Under the pieces are notes generated by a model. It worked only from the letters and a program-made list of their open reading frames with translations. It had not been told where the DNA came from and did no database searches. This document shows, in pieces, positions 24,792 to 34,051 of a DNA stretch of 64,000 nt (positions are counted from its first letter, which is position 1; each line of letters opens with the position of its first letter). The stretch is from Thermoplasmatales archaeon SW_10_69_26 (GTDB lineage: Archaea; Thermoplasmatota; SW-10-69-26). The DNA is taken from assembly GCA_003009755.1 (NCBI GenBank), contig PXUB01000017.1, positions 19,149 through 83,148 of the forward strand, given 5' to 3'. A program made the translations under genes and the position numbers.

Positions 24792-25064
24792 TCAGAGGTA
24801 GCGGGGGATCTCGTCCTCGTACGCGCCGAAGTAGCGCTCGATGACGGGCAGCTCGAACGCCGAGAGGATCTGCTCCTTGGGTTCCCGGTCGAGCAGGAAC
24901 CGGAAGCTGGCCTCGACGAGGTGGTCGGGCTCGACGGCGGGGGCCAGGCGCTCGTGGTCCTCGCGGGACAGCTTGACCTCGTGCTGGCTGGCGCTGTTGG
25001 CCTCCTCGACCCGCACCTCGAACACCATCGGGTCCCCGTCGTCGAGCTGCTTCACCTCGATCAT
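24792..25064 (-). CDS. Conserved hypothetical protein (90 residues)
   Basis: Start ATG 25064; the frame opens further upstream but the MIEVKQLDDGD start and the short divergent gap support this one. It ends RFLLDREPKEQILSAFELPV then IERYFGAYEDEIPRYL, a block I recall from widespread bacterial and archaeal hypothetical proteins of this length. No function is assigned. A likely small alpha/beta fold: two strands (MVFEVRVEE, HEVKLS), then helices. It is 53 bp upstream of the dehalogenase gene on the same strand. Confidence 0.7.
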   Translation of the reverse strand: MIEVKQLDDGDPMVFEVRVEEANSASQHEVKLSREDHERLAPAVEPDHLVEASFRFLLDREPKEQILSAFELPVIERYFGAYEDEIPRYL

Positions 25065-25147
25065 CGCGGTAGCGGATACGGTGGGGAAGGGAAAAGCCGT
25101 CGCTCGACGGTCGTCGCCGTCGTTTCGACGACAGACCAACAACCTTG

Positions 25148-25753
25148 ATGGTTGCTGAACCCAACCACCCGTCGATGCTCTGGAACCGATCGACCGCCCG
25201 AGCGGGGGCGACCCGGGCGCTCGCGTTGACGATCGCCGGTCTCGCTGCGTTGCTCGTCGTGGCGGCTGCGCCGACCGGGGCGCAGGCGCAGTCCGACACG
25301 GTGAAGATCGACCCCGGGCAACACGCGGCGGTCGAGATCGACTTCCGCGACGGCCCGACGAAGGACGTCAGCTACCAGGTGACGGTCCAGGAAGGCCCCA
25401 ACGTCGACGTGCTGTTCCTCGACAACGCCAACTACCAGAAGTACACGGACGGCGAGTCCTTCGAGTACATCGGCGAGTGGTCGGACCTCGACACCGGCGA
25501 CACGGACGCGTCGTTCCGACTCGAGCGCCACGGGACGTGGTGGCTCGTCCTCGACCACACGGATCGGCCCGACGACGGAGCCTCGCCGGCGACGATCGGG
25601 GCCGAGTCCGTGACGGCCCGCTACTCCCTGTCGACGGAGACGAACGTCACCGACCAGGCGCGCGACCGCGCCAACCAGCTGCCGGCACCGGGCGCGAGCG
25701 CGGCGGTGGGCCTGTTGGGCACGGTGGCGCTGCTCGCCGCCCGCGAGCGGTGA
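25148..25753 (+). CDS. Secreted beta-sandwich protein with C-terminal PAPG anchor signal
   Basis: 201 residues from ATG 25148 (ATG 25175 also possible). A basic n-region and a hydrophobic helix (about residues 25-43) end near GAQAQS. The body resembles an emp24/PPC-type beta sandwich (VKIDPGQHAAVEIDF, VSYQVTVQEGPNVDVLFLD, SFRLERHGTWWLVLDHTDRP). The end has LPAPGASAAVG, a hydrophobic helix and AARER, the third example of the three-part surface signal here. Sequon NVT. It is divergent from the 90-residue hypothetical gene. Confidence 0.72.
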   Translation: MVAEPNHPSMLWNRSTARAGATRALALTIAGLAALLVVAAAPTGAQAQSDTVKIDPGQHAAVEIDFRDGPTKDVSYQVTVQEGPNVDVLFLDNANYQKYTDGESFEYIGEWSDLDTGDTDASFRLERHGTWWLVLDHTDRPDDGASPATIGAESVTARYSLSTETNVTDQARDRANQLPAPGASAAVGLLGTVALLAARER

Positions 25754-25759
25754 CGCGGG

Positions 25760-25966
25760 GGTCCATCGCGGCCCCCGCGGGGGCGGCGCCGATCAGCTGA
25801 TCTCCTGCCGTCGCCCTCGAGGTCGCGGTCCCCGCGGCGGGACTCGATCTCCTCGTCGACGGCCTCGAGGTGGCGGGTTTCGACGCGCGCCGCCTCGACG
25901 GCGGCCTCGTCCTCGGGGTCGCCCTCGGGCCCGACGTTCGCGGTAGGGACAGCCGCTGATGCGGGC
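25760..25966 (-). other. Open acidic frame without a start, after the AbrB-PhoU stop
   Basis: In a frame other than that of the regulator gene, the minus strand just past its stop reads VGPEGDPEDEAAVEAARVET and RHLEAVDEEIESRRGDRDLE, with coding-like base use and no stop. There is no ATG or GTG start. It could be a C-terminal tail lost by frameshift, or a gene remnant. Confidence 0.3.
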
Positions 25967-26980
25967 CTAGGCGGTCGTGTCCGGGGCTGCGACGTCGTGG
26001 TTGATCGCGATCTCGGCGATGTTGGCCGCGTACGCCGCCGTGCGGCCGATCGACTCGACGACGAAGGCGATGTGCACCGCCGCCTGGGAGCCGAAGTCGG
26101 TCCCGCGCTTGAGCAGCTGAGCCTGCTCGTCCTGGAACTCGTTGGCCTCCTGGATCACCCGGTCGGCGGTCTCGGGGTCGTGGTGGCGGAACGTGTCCAC
26201 GGCATCCTCGAAGAGGCTGGTCGACCGCCGCCAGGCCTGAGCGATCTCGCCGAGGAGCTCGTCGGCCTCACCGTCCCGCGGGATCTCCATCGCTTCCCCG
26301 GCGACCCGGTTGGCGTGGTCGGCGGTCCGCTCGCACAGCCGGGCGACCAGCAGGAAGTTGTGAGCTTCGCCGGGCGACAGCTCCATCTTCGAGGCGTAGC
26401 TGACGTCGCGCAACAGCGCGTGGAACTGCTTGTTGATCAGCCAGAACAGGCGGTCGACCTCGTCGTCCCGGTCCCGCACGGAGGTGCGCTTGCGGTCGTC
26501 GGGTGTCGTCAGCAGGTCGTCGGCGTCCTGCTGCATCGCCTGGGTCAGCATCTGCAACCGGCGCAGCGCCTTGTCGACGTGGAAGTCCTTCGGGTCCAGG
26601 AAGTCCTGCACCGTCACCGAGCCCATGTCCTCCTCGATGATCTCGAGCCCCATGATGCGGTCCTTGGCGCGCTGGACGGCGTCCCGGGCCTCGGGAGAGA
26701 TCTCGTCCACGGACGTCACGGTGATCGCGTCGAAGCCGTTCAGGTAGGCCGAGATGACCTGGCGGAACAGCGACTCGGTGTCGGCGCCGTCCGCGCTGAG
26801 GTGGTAGGTCTGGATCTCCCGATCGCCCTTCGCGTGCGGGTGCACGGCCATCGACCCATCCGGTTGCTCGGCACATCCGACGACGTCCCCCGCCTGGAGG
26901 TCGGCTTTCTCGGCCCACGTCTTGGGCAGGGTGACGGTCAACGAGGAGCCGCCGGTCAACTGGACTTTGCGGAGCTCCAT
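25967..26980 (-). CDS. AbrB-PhoU phosphate regulator
   Basis: 337 residues from ATG 26980; the frame continues upstream but crosses the promoter. The N-terminal 50 residues are a SpoVT/AbrB swapped-hairpin DNA-binding domain (MELRKVQLTGGSSLTVTLPK, then W, then LQAGDVVG). Residues about 120-330 are helical with two PhoU-type repeats (VDKALRRLQMLTQAMQQDAD, VARLCERTADHANRVAGEAM, VVESIGRTAAYAANIAE). This fusion is common in archaea and is thought to sense phosphate status and control the pst genes. It is divergent from pstS, and two copies of an inverted-repeat motif lie in the 141-bp gap, a natural target for its AbrB domain (inference). Confidence 0.92.
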   Translation of the reverse strand: MELRKVQLTGGSSLTVTLPKTWAEKADLQAGDVVGCAEQPDGSMAVHPHAKGDREIQTYHLSADGADTESLFRQVISAYLNGFDAITVTSVDEISPEARDAVQRAKDRIMGLEIIEEDMGSVTVQDFLDPKDFHVDKALRRLQMLTQAMQQDADDLLTTPDDRKRTSVRDRDDEVDRLFWLINKQFHALLRDVSYASKMELSPGEAHNFLLVARLCERTADHANRVAGEAMEIPRDGEADELLGEIAQAWRRSTSLFEDAVDTFRHHDPETADRVIQEANEFQDEQAQLLKRGTDFGSQAAVHIAFVVESIGRTAAYAANIAEIAINHDVAAPDTTA

Positions 26981-27007
26981 CTTAACCTCACGATTGGACC
27001 CCCTGGC

Positions 27008-27061
27008 ATATAGAGTTTCTCTATACTCTCCATACGGATACTTACTGGTTAGAGTTTCTAA
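27008..27061. promoter_or_regulatory. Divergent pst promoter with repeated operator-like motif
   Basis: Two copies of TAGAGTTTCT occur at 27011-27020 and 27050-27059, 39 bp apart. Each lies in an inverted repeat: ATAGAG-TTT-CTCTAT (27010-27024) and TTAG-AGTTT-CTAA (27049-27061). The first overlaps a TATATG that serves as TATA box for the regulator gene on the minus strand (ATG 26980). The region is the most AT-rich in the window after the restriction gene. Candidate binding sites for the adjacent AbrB-PhoU protein. Confidence 0.65.
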
Positions 27062-27121
27062 GGGCAACGGGTATCCCCAGGGTGGGTCTCACGCCGACAG
27101 AACCGAAACGAGTGTCTCATC

Positions 27122-28156
27122 ATGGTCAACGAACCGCTCTCCGATCGTCTTCGCGCTCCGCTCGCCATCGCTGTGGGACTCTTGATGCTCGGCAGCCTGT
27201 TCGCCGGATGCATCACGTCCGACTCCGGTGGCGGTCAGGCCAACCTCAAGCAGACCGGCTCCTCGACCGTTCACCCGCTCGCCCAAGCCTGGGCCCAAGA
27301 GTTCACGGAGGCAGAGATCGCCGTGAGCGGTGGCGGATCCAGCCACGGTCGCAACGCCATCCTCACCGGCAACGCTCACCTCGGTGACGCCTCCAGCAAG
27401 ATGGGGCCCGGCGACTATGACAAGGTCGGGTGCGACGTCTCCCAAGACGAGATCGACGCCGCGCAAAGCGGCCCACACCCCTGGAAGTACCCGAGCTGCA
27501 ACGGCGTAACCCCGACCGAGTGGGTCGTCGCCTGGGACGTGCTCGTCGTCGTCGTGAACCCGAACAACGACTGGGCTGATGAGCTCAGCTACGAGCAGCT
27601 CCGGCAGATCTTCACGACCGAGAACACGGCCGAGAAGTGGAGCGAGGTCGAGGGCCTCGAGGACGCACCGGACGAGAAGATCGAGATCCACGCCCCCGAC
27701 GCCGCCTCCGGCACGTACGAGTTCTTCTTCGAGGAGGTCGCCGGCCACACCGACAAGTCCCTGCTCGCCGAGGGCAGCGACCGCTACCACGGCTCCGCCA
27801 ACGACAACGTGATCCTGAACAAGATCACGGAGAACGAGAACGCGATCGGCTACTTCGGGCTCGCCTACTACGTCCAGAACGAGGACAAGATCGACACCGT
27901 AGCCATCTCCGAGGAGGGCGAGGATTTCGTGGAACCCAGCTTCGAGACGGCCAGCGAGTACCCGGTCACGCGCCCGCTGCACATCTACACCGACGGCGTC
28001 CCCAGCGGTGACGACGCCACCTCCCAGGCCGTCAAGGACTACATGTGCTTCGCGATGAGCGAGGAGGGCCAGTCGATCGTCCCCGACGTCGGCTACGTCA
28101 AGGAGTCCGACTTCGACCCCGAGTCGCACTCGAACCAGCAGAGCAAGGTCTGCTGA
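27122..28156 (+). CDS. pstS: Phosphate ABC transporter substrate-binding lipoprotein
   Basis: 344 residues. A signal with lipobox LFAGC (Cys30) anchors it outside. The PstS fold starts LKQTGSSTVHPLAQAWAQEF (the TGSSTV loop binds phosphate) and has AVSGGGSSHGRNAIL, GDASSKM, VLVVVVNPNNDW, LRQIFTTE and the PDAASGTYEFFFEE phosphate loop. There are four cysteines in the mature protein that could pair. It is the first gene of pstSCAB. Expression is probably induced by low phosphate through the divergent promoter. Confidence 0.96.
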   Translation: MVNEPLSDRLRAPLAIAVGLLMLGSLFAGCITSDSGGGQANLKQTGSSTVHPLAQAWAQEFTEAEIAVSGGGSSHGRNAILTGNAHLGDASSKMGPGDYDKVGCDVSQDEIDAAQSGPHPWKYPSCNGVTPTEWVVAWDVLVVVVNPNNDWADELSYEQLRQIFTTENTAEKWSEVEGLEDAPDEKIEIHAPDAASGTYEFFFEEVAGHTDKSLLAEGSDRYHGSANDNVILNKITENENAIGYFGLAYYVQNEDKIDTVAISEEGEDFVEPSFETASEYPVTRPLHIYTDGVPSGDDATSQAVKDYMCFAMSEEGQSIVPDVGYVKESDFDPESHSNQQSKVC

Positions 28157-28211
28157 CAGCCGGTAAAGCCAAAACAAACCGCTCTATACAGCCCGTCGAC
28201 GGAGCATCGCG

Positions 28212-29582
28212 ATGGAGGAGAACCGGGGCCTCGGCAAGCTCGCCAGCACAGCGGACGATGCGGTCGTCGCGGCCAAGCGCCGCGAACGCATCGTCCGCGT
28301 CCTCCTCTTCGCGGCTGCGAGCGTCGCGCTCGTCGTGACCGGCGCGATCATCTGGACGCTCGTCGACGGCACGATCCGCTTCTTCGGTGCCTCCGGAACG
28401 AGCTTGAGCGCGTTCTTTGGCAACCCGCAGTGGGGCGGCATCGCGACCGTCTTGGGGCTGTCCGCTCTCGGCCTACTCGCTGCCGAGGCCTTCCTCTGGG
28501 GCGGATCGAACGTGCTGGGTGGGGTGACCCGCGCCCAACCGCCCTCCCTGCGTCGGCGGCTCCGCACCCGCCTCGTGGCGCGATGGAGCATCATCGCAAC
28601 GACACCGATCGCGTACGCGATCAACCGCGAGTTCTTCCTGCCGCTGTTCCCGTCGAACCCCGTCGTCGCGGTTGCGGTCCCCACGGTTCCCACGCTGGGG
28701 TACGTCTGGCTGGCGGGGCAACTGGCCAGCGAGGACGTCCTGCCGACCCGAGATCTCCCCGGACCCGGCGACTGGCCGCGCGCGATCGGGCTCACCGCGG
28801 CCGCGATCGTGTTCGCGGCCGTCGTGACCACGTACGACCTGTCGACGAGCACGTTCCTGGGCTCGGTCCAGTGGGCGGGCGTCGCGGGCGAGTTCAGCAT
28901 CTGGTCGCTGGTGTCCGGCACCGTTCTCATAGCGATCGGCGCCCTGATCCTGGCGGGCCCGGTGGGCGTCGGTGCCGCCCTGTACCTGGCCGAGTTCGCC
29001 GACGAGCGCGTGCGGGCGATCGGGAAACCGATCGTCGAGGTTCTCGCCGGCGTGCCCAGCATCGTGTACGGGTTCTTCGCGCTGTTCACGATCAGCCCGT
29101 TCATGCAGGAGCACTTCGGCGCGATGACGTACAACGCCGGGAGCGCGATCCTCGTCGTCTCCGTCATGGTGCTCCCGATCGTCGTCTCGCTCAGCGAGGA
29201 CGCGATCTCGAGCGTGCCAGGCCACCTGCGCGACGCCTCGCTCGCGATGGGCGCCACCGAGTGGGAGACCAGCCTGAACGTGATCCTCCCCGCCGCACGC
29301 TCGGGCGTGTTCGCCAGCTTGTTCCTCGGCCTGGCCCGGGCCCTGGGCGAGACGATGGCCGTCCTACTGGCCGCGGGCAGCATCGCCCGCTGGCACCTCG
29401 ACCCCTTGATGGAGGTGCAGACGATGACGACCTACATCGCCCGCGTCTCCACCGGAGACATCCCGCCCGGGCCGGCCACGGATGCCGCGTTCGCGGTCGG
29501 CCTGGTGCTCTTCGTGATCACGTACACCGTCAACCTCGGCGGTCAGGAGATCCTGGACCGCATGGGGGTGGATGAAGTTTGA
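28212..29582 (+). CDS. pstC: Phosphate ABC transporter permease PstC, with large N-terminal membrane insertion
   Basis: 456 residues against a usual 290-340. The core permease is at about 225-450: [30 protein letters not shown], the EAA-like region [13 protein letters not shown], and [19 protein letters not shown] (the ATPase-coupling loop). Before it, after the normal first helix (about 29-52) and the SAFFGNPQW segment, comes an extra stretch of about 150 residues with further hydrophobic helices (78-94, 120-137, 147-167, 190-206); then a similar TFLGSVQW segment opens the core. It looks like an insertion with a partly duplicated entry motif. It follows pstS by 55 bp. Confidence 0.93.
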   Translation: MEENRGLGKLASTADDAVVAAKRRERIVRVLLFAAASVALVVTGAIIWTLVDGTIRFFGASGTSLSAFFGNPQWGGIATVLGLSALGLLAAEAFLWGGSNVLGGVTRAQPPSLRRRLRTRLVARWSIIATTPIAYAINREFFLPLFPSNPVVAVAVPTVPTLGYVWLAGQLASEDVLPTRDLPGPGDWPRAIGLTAAAIVFAAVVTTYDLSTSTFLGSVQWAGVAGEFSIWSLVSGTVLIAIGALILAGPVGVGAALYLAEFADERVRAIGKPIVEVLAGVPSIVYGFFALFTISPFMQEHFGAMTYNAGSAILVVSVMVLPIVVSLSEDAISSVPGHLRDASLAMGATEWETSLNVILPAARSGVFASLFLGLARALGETMAVLLAAGSIARWHLDPLMEVQTMTTYIARVSTGDIPPGPATDAAFAVGLVLFVITYTVNLGGQEILDRMGVDEV

Positions 29583-30475
29583 ACGCGGAGGACCTCGGCG
29601 AGGAGCTGCGCAAGGGATCGGGCGAACTCTCCCGCCGGCGCAAGACGGCGCTCATCGGACGCGCCGTCACGGGCCTCTGCCTGGCGATCGCCGTGGTCTT
29701 CCTGGGGCTGCTCATCTTCGACGTTCTGCGACGGGGCCTGCCCCAACTGGATTGGCAGTTCCTCACCACGGACGTGAAGGGGTTCAACCCCGAGACCGGC
29801 GGCGTCCGGAACGCGATCGTCGGCAGCGTGTACCTGATCTTGATCACGATGGCCGTCGCCGTCCCCCTCGGTGTGGCTACGGCCGTGTACCTCGAAGAGT
29901 TCGCCAAGGACAACGCGATCACCACGGGGCTCCAGCGCCTCGTCGAGAACCTCGCTGGTGTGCCCAGCATCGTGTTCGGCCTGCTCGGGCTGGCGTTCTT
30001 CGCTCGACTGATGGATTTCGGCACGAGCCTGATCTCCGGCGGCCTCACGCTGGGCCTGCTCGTGCTGCCGATCGTCGTCGTCTCGACCCAAGAAGCCCTG
30101 TCTGCGGTGCCCGACGAGTTCCGCAACGGCGCTCGCGCGATGGGAGCCACGGAGTGGCAGGTGGTGAAGGACCACGTGCTCCCCGCGGCGCTGCCTGGCA
30201 TCATGACCGGATCGATCCTCTCCCTCTCGCGCGCGATCGGCGAGACGGCTCCGATCCTCTTCGTCGTCTCCTCGTTCATCCGCGGTGTCCCGACCGCGCT
30301 CACCGACGGGTTCCTCGCGCTCCCCTACCAGATCTTCTACTGGGCACAATTGCCCAGTCAGGAGGTCCAGCAGATGGCGGCCAGCGCGATCATCGTCCTC
30401 ATGGCCCTGTTGCTCACGATGAACGGTGTCGCCGTCGCTATCCGACAGTGGTCGTTGTCCCGGAGGCAATGGTAA
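29579..30475 (+). CDS. pstA: Phosphate ABC transporter permease PstA
   Basis: 298 residues, six helices. It has the family features [41 protein letters not shown] and [20 protein letters not shown], the last being the EAA coupling helix. It begins at a TTG (29579) whose last two bases overlap the pstC stop codon, so translation is coupled. The final residues ([11 protein letters not shown]) are basic. No deviation from normal PstA length. Confidence 0.95.
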   Translation: MNAEDLGEELRKGSGELSRRRKTALIGRAVTGLCLAIAVVFLGLLIFDVLRRGLPQLDWQFLTTDVKGFNPETGGVRNAIVGSVYLILITMAVAVPLGVATAVYLEEFAKDNAITTGLQRLVENLAGVPSIVFGLLGLAFFARLMDFGTSLISGGLTLGLLVLPIVVVSTQEALSAVPDEFRNGARAMGATEWQVVKDHVLPAALPGIMTGSILSLSRAIGETAPILFVVSSFIRGVPTALTDGFLALPYQIFYWAQLPSQEVQQMAASAIIVLMALLLTMNGVAVAIRQWSLSRRQW

Positions 30476-31224
30476 TGTCGAACATCACGGTCGAAGATCT
30501 CAACGTCTGGTACGGCGACGATCACGCCCTCAAGAACATCAACATGGAGATCCCAGAGGGGGAAGTCACCGCGCTCATCGGTGCCAGCGGTTGCGGGAAA
30601 TCCACGTTCCTGCGCTGCTTCAACCGGATGAACGACGAGATCGGCGTCGCCCGCGTCGAGGGCTCGATCCGCTGGAAGGGCGTCGACCTCAACGGCGAGG
30701 ACGTCGACCCCGTCGCGCTGCGACGACGCGTCGGGATGGTCTTCCAAAAGCCCAACCCGTTCCCGAAGACCGTCTACGACAACATCGCGTACGGCGTGTC
30801 GCTGAACGGGCGCGGCGACGACGACATGGACCAGATCGTCGAGACGAGCCTCGAGCAGGCCAACCTCTGGGACGAGGTCGAGGACCGGCTCGACAAGAAC
30901 GCGCTCACGCTCTCCGGCGGTCAGCAACAGCGGCTCTGCATCGCGCGCGCGGTGGCCGTGAAGCCCGACGTCATCCTGATGGACGAGCCCGCCAGCGCGC
31001 TCGACCCCGTGTCCACGCAGAAGATCGAGAACCTGATCGAGGAGCTGCGGGAGGAGTACACGGTCGTCGTCGTGACGCACAACATGCAGCAGGCCGCGCG
31101 GATCAGCGACAAGACCGCTCACCTCCACCTCGGCGAGCTCGTCGAGTTCGACAACACCGACAAGATCTTCGAGAACCCCGAGGAAGAGCTCACCGAGGCC
31201 TACATCACAGGCCGCTTCGGTTGA
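30475..31224 (+). CDS. pstB: Phosphate ABC transporter ATPase PstB
   Basis: 249 residues, standard length. Walker [10 protein letters not shown] (36-44, Lys42), Q-loop in [17 protein letters not shown], signature LSGGQQQR (146-153), Walker B VILMDEP (166-172) and switch His in [11 protein letters not shown]. The ATG overlaps the pstA stop by one base, and a good ribosome binding site, CGGAGG, lies at 30461-30466; this shows that internal operon genes here use Shine-Dalgarno sequences while first genes are often leaderless. Confidence 0.97.
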   Translation: MSNITVEDLNVWYGDDHALKNINMEIPEGEVTALIGASGCGKSTFLRCFNRMNDEIGVARVEGSIRWKGVDLNGEDVDPVALRRRVGMVFQKPNPFPKTVYDNIAYGVSLNGRGDDDMDQIVETSLEQANLWDEVEDRLDKNALTLSGGQQQRLCIARAVAVKPDVILMDEPASALDPVSTQKIENLIEELREEYTVVVVTHNMQQAARISDKTAHLHLGELVEFDNTDKIFENPEEELTEAYITGRFG

Positions 31225-31281
31225 CCGACACACCTATACCCTGGCCGTTTCGATCCAACAACGCGACGAGGAACGCCCCAC

Positions 31282-31938
31282 ATGGCTCGCGACACCTTCG
31301 ACAAGCAGCTCGGCGATCTGAAGGCCCAGGTCATGGAGATGGCCGACCTGGCCAAGTGGATGTTCGAGACCGGCGTCCAGAGCCTCATCGATCTCTCCGA
31401 CGACACCGCCGACGAGGTCTTGGAGAAGCGCCACCGCCTGGCCGAGCTCGACGAGCAGATCGAGGAGGACGCGCTCAAGCTCGTCGCCCGCCAGCAACCG
31501 ATGGCCAAGGACATGCGCGCCATCGGCGCCGCGCTCAAGCTGATCACCTACATCAACCGCATCGGGCGCTACGGCAAGGACATCGCCCAGATCACCACGC
31601 AGTGGGACTCGGAAACCCACTACTCCGACCTCGTCAACCTACCCCGCATGGTCGAGCTCGTGCACAACGGGCTCAACCACGTGCTCCGCTGCTACCACGA
31701 GGAGGAGGACATCGACCTCGAGCAGCTCGTCGAGTGGGAGGACGAGATCGACGCGCTGCGCTGGAGCGTCTTCCGCGAGTGCCTGACCTACATGGCCCAG
31801 GACCCCGAGCACATCGAGGAGTACGCCTACTACATGATGATCGCGCGCTACCTGGAGCGCTGCGGGGACAACGTCTGCAAGATGGCCGAGAAGATCCACT
31901 ACATGGTCGAAGGCGAGCACCTCGCCATCGACACCTAA
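31282..31938 (+). CDS. phoU: PhoU phosphate-signalling protein
   Basis: 218 residues of helical PhoU fold with two three-helix repeats: LGDLKAQVMEMADLAKWMF and an ARQQPMAKDMRAIGAALKLI block, then CYHEEEDIDLEQLVEWEDEI and ARYLERCGDNVCKMAEKIHY. The E/D-rich metal-binding motifs of PhoU are visible. It lacks the AbrB domain of the divergent regulator, so the locus has one DNA-binding and one plain PhoU. It lies 57 bp after pstB and a weak TATA-like CCTATACCC is at about 31233, so it may have a promoter of its own. Confidence 0.94.
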   Translation: MARDTFDKQLGDLKAQVMEMADLAKWMFETGVQSLIDLSDDTADEVLEKRHRLAELDEQIEEDALKLVARQQPMAKDMRAIGAALKLITYINRIGRYGKDIAQITTQWDSETHYSDLVNLPRMVELVHNGLNHVLRCYHEEEDIDLEQLVEWEDEIDALRWSVFRECLTYMAQDPEHIEEYAYYMMIARYLERCGDNVCKMAEKIHYMVEGEHLAIDT

Positions 31939-32245
31939 GTCGGGAGCTCGCACCCTGCAGAGCCCTCCGCGCGTTGCCTCACATCTGTAACCATCTCTCC
32001 CGAGCCTACCCAGCCAACCCTTTCCCCCGTCCCGTCCGTGAGTCCCGATGCCGGTGGCCCCGGGGACCGCCGGCCACCTCCATTCTCCCCCCCTCCCGGC
32101 CCCCACGGGCCGGGCTCCCTCCCACTGGGCGGCCAGCGACCCGTCTCGGGGGGGTCTGCGGGACCCGATCCTCTGGGGGTCTCGGTAGGCCTCCGGAGAC
32201 TCCTCCAGCAACCCCCAAGCCCGGTCCACCCGTGGCCGAGCCTGC
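31939..32245. other. Structured gap after the pst operon
   Basis: No gene. Two GC hairpins: GGTGGCC (32053-32059) with GGCCACC (32072-32078), and CCCGGCCC (32095-32102) with GGGCCGGG (32107-32114, 4-nt loop). Both could end the phoU transcript or form a leader of the next gene. The rest is C-rich on the plus strand. Confidence 0.45.
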
Positions 32246-33460
32246 ATGGAACCCAACACCCTGCCCGCCTGGCTGTTGCTCGCCTCCGCCAGCCTGCTGC
32301 TCACCGTCCCCGCGGCCGGGGCCGAGGACTACCCCTTCGGCTCCTACGTGGACACCGGCGACACCGACCACGTCCCCGCCGCCGAGGCCGTCGAGGACGT
32401 CCGGCTTTGCATCATCGACGAGGACGGCAGCGACCACTGGACCGAAGGCGAACCCCTGGTGCTCAGCTTCGACGGCGCCTGCGACCGCGTCAGCTACGAG
32501 GACCGTTGCCTGATCTGCCTGGACGACAAGGGTCCGGGCGCCGAGATCGAGATGGCCGACCCCGAACACGACCGCTTCCTCACCGCCGTCGACGACCACA
32601 ACCTCACCTACGTCGACATGGCCAACGAGAATGGGGTCGACCCCGACAACCCCACTTACATCGATCTCCGCAACCCCCAGGCCGAGCGCGTCGACCCCGG
32701 CGACCTGCGGCTCACGTCCTGGAAGGACCACGAGGCGTTGACGACGGTCGAGCCCGGTGACGCCGACGCCGGCGTCGCGGTCTCCCACATCACCGGCGAC
32801 CCCTGGGATTTCAACGCCACTGACGCGCTGCTCGAGCAGGGCGACGGCTTCTACCTCAACACCGACGGCGGCACGCCCGGCGCGGACTTCGACCACGTGC
32901 CCGGCGACGCCATCCGGCTCGACGACGCCGTCACGGATCCCGCCCGCGCCCTGATCGAGGACGCCATGGCCGAGATGGGAACCGAGACCGGCGAACCCAA
33001 CATCACGGCCGGCCAGCTCGCGATCGAGCCCACCGAGGCTAGCCCCGGCGAGCTCATCCGCATCCACGTAACCGCGGCCAACCACGGCCAGGCGGCCGGC
33101 GCCGGAACCATCGACACCGCCCTCGACGGAGAGGTCTTCGACGTCCGGGGTACGCCGACCCTCGAGCCCGGCCAACAGGCCAAGCTCGTGATCCCCCTGC
33201 CCGCTCCCGACGCCGAGGGCGAGGTAACCGTCTCCGTCGGCAGCCTCCAGGAGACGCTCGCGATCGAACCCGCGGAGACCGAGGCGGGCCAGGCCGACGC
33301 GGAGCCGGAGACCGACGAGGTCGAGGCCCAGGACGCCAGCACCGAGGAGCCCGTCGAGGAGCCGCCCGAGCAGGCCAGCGTCCCCGCGCTCCCCCTGGCC
33401 GGCCTGCTGGCCGCGATCGGGTTCGCCCACGCGATCGCACCCTCGCGGGAGGCCCGTTGA
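32246..33460 (+). CDS. Secreted acidic protein with CARDB-like domain and C-terminal anchor
   Basis: 404 residues. Signal peptide 1-26 (ends PAAGAED). The N-terminal half has two Cys-containing segments (RLCIIDEDGSDHW, DRCLICLDD) and many Asp residues. From about 255 there is a CARDB/Ig-like domain: LAIEPTEASPGELIRIHVTA, DTALDGEVFDVRG, LEPGQQAKLVIPLP. Then comes an acidic linker (EAGQADAEPETDEVEAQ) and the tail ASVPALPLAG, a hydrophobic helix and SREAR, the fourth three-part anchor in this window. It lies after the pst operon, and a phosphate link is only guesswork. Its stop codon shares a base with the next start. Confidence 0.75.
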   Translation: MEPNTLPAWLLLASASLLLTVPAAGAEDYPFGSYVDTGDTDHVPAAEAVEDVRLCIIDEDGSDHWTEGEPLVLSFDGACDRVSYEDRCLICLDDKGPGAEIEMADPEHDRFLTAVDDHNLTYVDMANENGVDPDNPTYIDLRNPQAERVDPGDLRLTSWKDHEALTTVEPGDADAGVAVSHITGDPWDFNATDALLEQGDGFYLNTDGGTPGADFDHVPGDAIRLDDAVTDPARALIEDAMAEMGTETGEPNITAGQLAIEPTEASPGELIRIHVTAANHGQAAGAGTIDTALDGEVFDVRGTPTLEPGQQAKLVIPLPAPDAEGEVTVSVGSLQETLAIEPAETEAGQADAEPETDEVEAQDASTEEPVEEPPEQASVPALPLAGLLAAIGFAHAIAPSREAR

Positions 33461-33909
33461 TGGCCGAGGGCCCGATGCAGATCGCCTTCGTCTGCGTTCG
33501 GAACGCCGGGCGCAGCCAGCTCGCGCTTAGCTACACCCAGCGCCGCCTCCAACGCAGCGGCCTCGACGACGCCGTGAGCCTCGTCACGGGCGGCACCTAC
33601 CCCGCCGACGAGATCCACACCGGCGTCCACGAGGTCCTCGAAGCGGAAGGCTTCGAGCTCGAGGGCCGCACGCCTCGCCAGATCACCGAGGCCGAGCTGC
33701 TCGCCAGCGACATCATCGTGACCATGGGCTGCGAGGACCTCGAGCTGCCCGACGACCTCGAGGCCGACGTCCACGCCTGGGAGCTGCCCGACCCCGCCGG
33801 CGAACCCCCGCGACACGTTCTCGAGATCGCCGAGGAGGTCGACGACCGCGTGCGGGATCTGCTGGCGGATCTCGAGCCCCGCCTCGAACGCCAGCCCGAG
33901 CGCCCCTGA
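33460..33909 (+). CDS. Low-molecular-weight phosphatase / arsenate reductase (ArsC thioredoxin-coupled type)
   Basis: 149 residues from ATG 33460, which overlaps the upstream TGA by one base; ATG 33475 is an alternative. The P-loop is FVCVRNAGRSQLA with Cys12 and Arg18 (C-X5-R-S), the version found in arsenate reductases of this fold. The D-P pair appears late (ELPDPAGEPPRHVLEI). Such enzymes reduce arsenate or dephosphorylate tyrosine. The position next to the phosphate transporter fits arsenate entering through Pst, but that is inference. No ArsR or arsenite efflux gene is nearby. Confidence 0.85.
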   Translation: MAEGPMQIAFVCVRNAGRSQLALSYTQRRLQRSGLDDAVSLVTGGTYPADEIHTGVHEVLEAEGFELEGRTPRQITEAELLASDIIVTMGCEDLELPDDLEADVHAWELPDPAGEPPRHVLEIAEEVDDRVRDLLADLEPRLERQPERP

Positions 33910-34051
33910 CGCGATCTCGCCAGAGGGGGAATCCACCCCTGGGGGTCCCCCCGCTGCTTGCCTCCGACCTGGACCCCCTCCTGGCGAACCGTAAGGAGGT
34001 CTCCACAGATTCCGCTGGGAACCCCTATCCAGGGTCGAAGATACGTACCCG

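Noticed and set aside
29572-30475. Alternative frame from ATG 29572 that runs into pstB
   Set aside because: Its first 300 codons are a frame-shifted reading of pstA; pstB itself starts at ATG 30475 after a ribosome binding site.
33910-34051. Promoter-proximal small gene before the HAD hydrolase
   Set aside because: No start and stop pair with coding-like sequence; treated as plain intergenic DNA.
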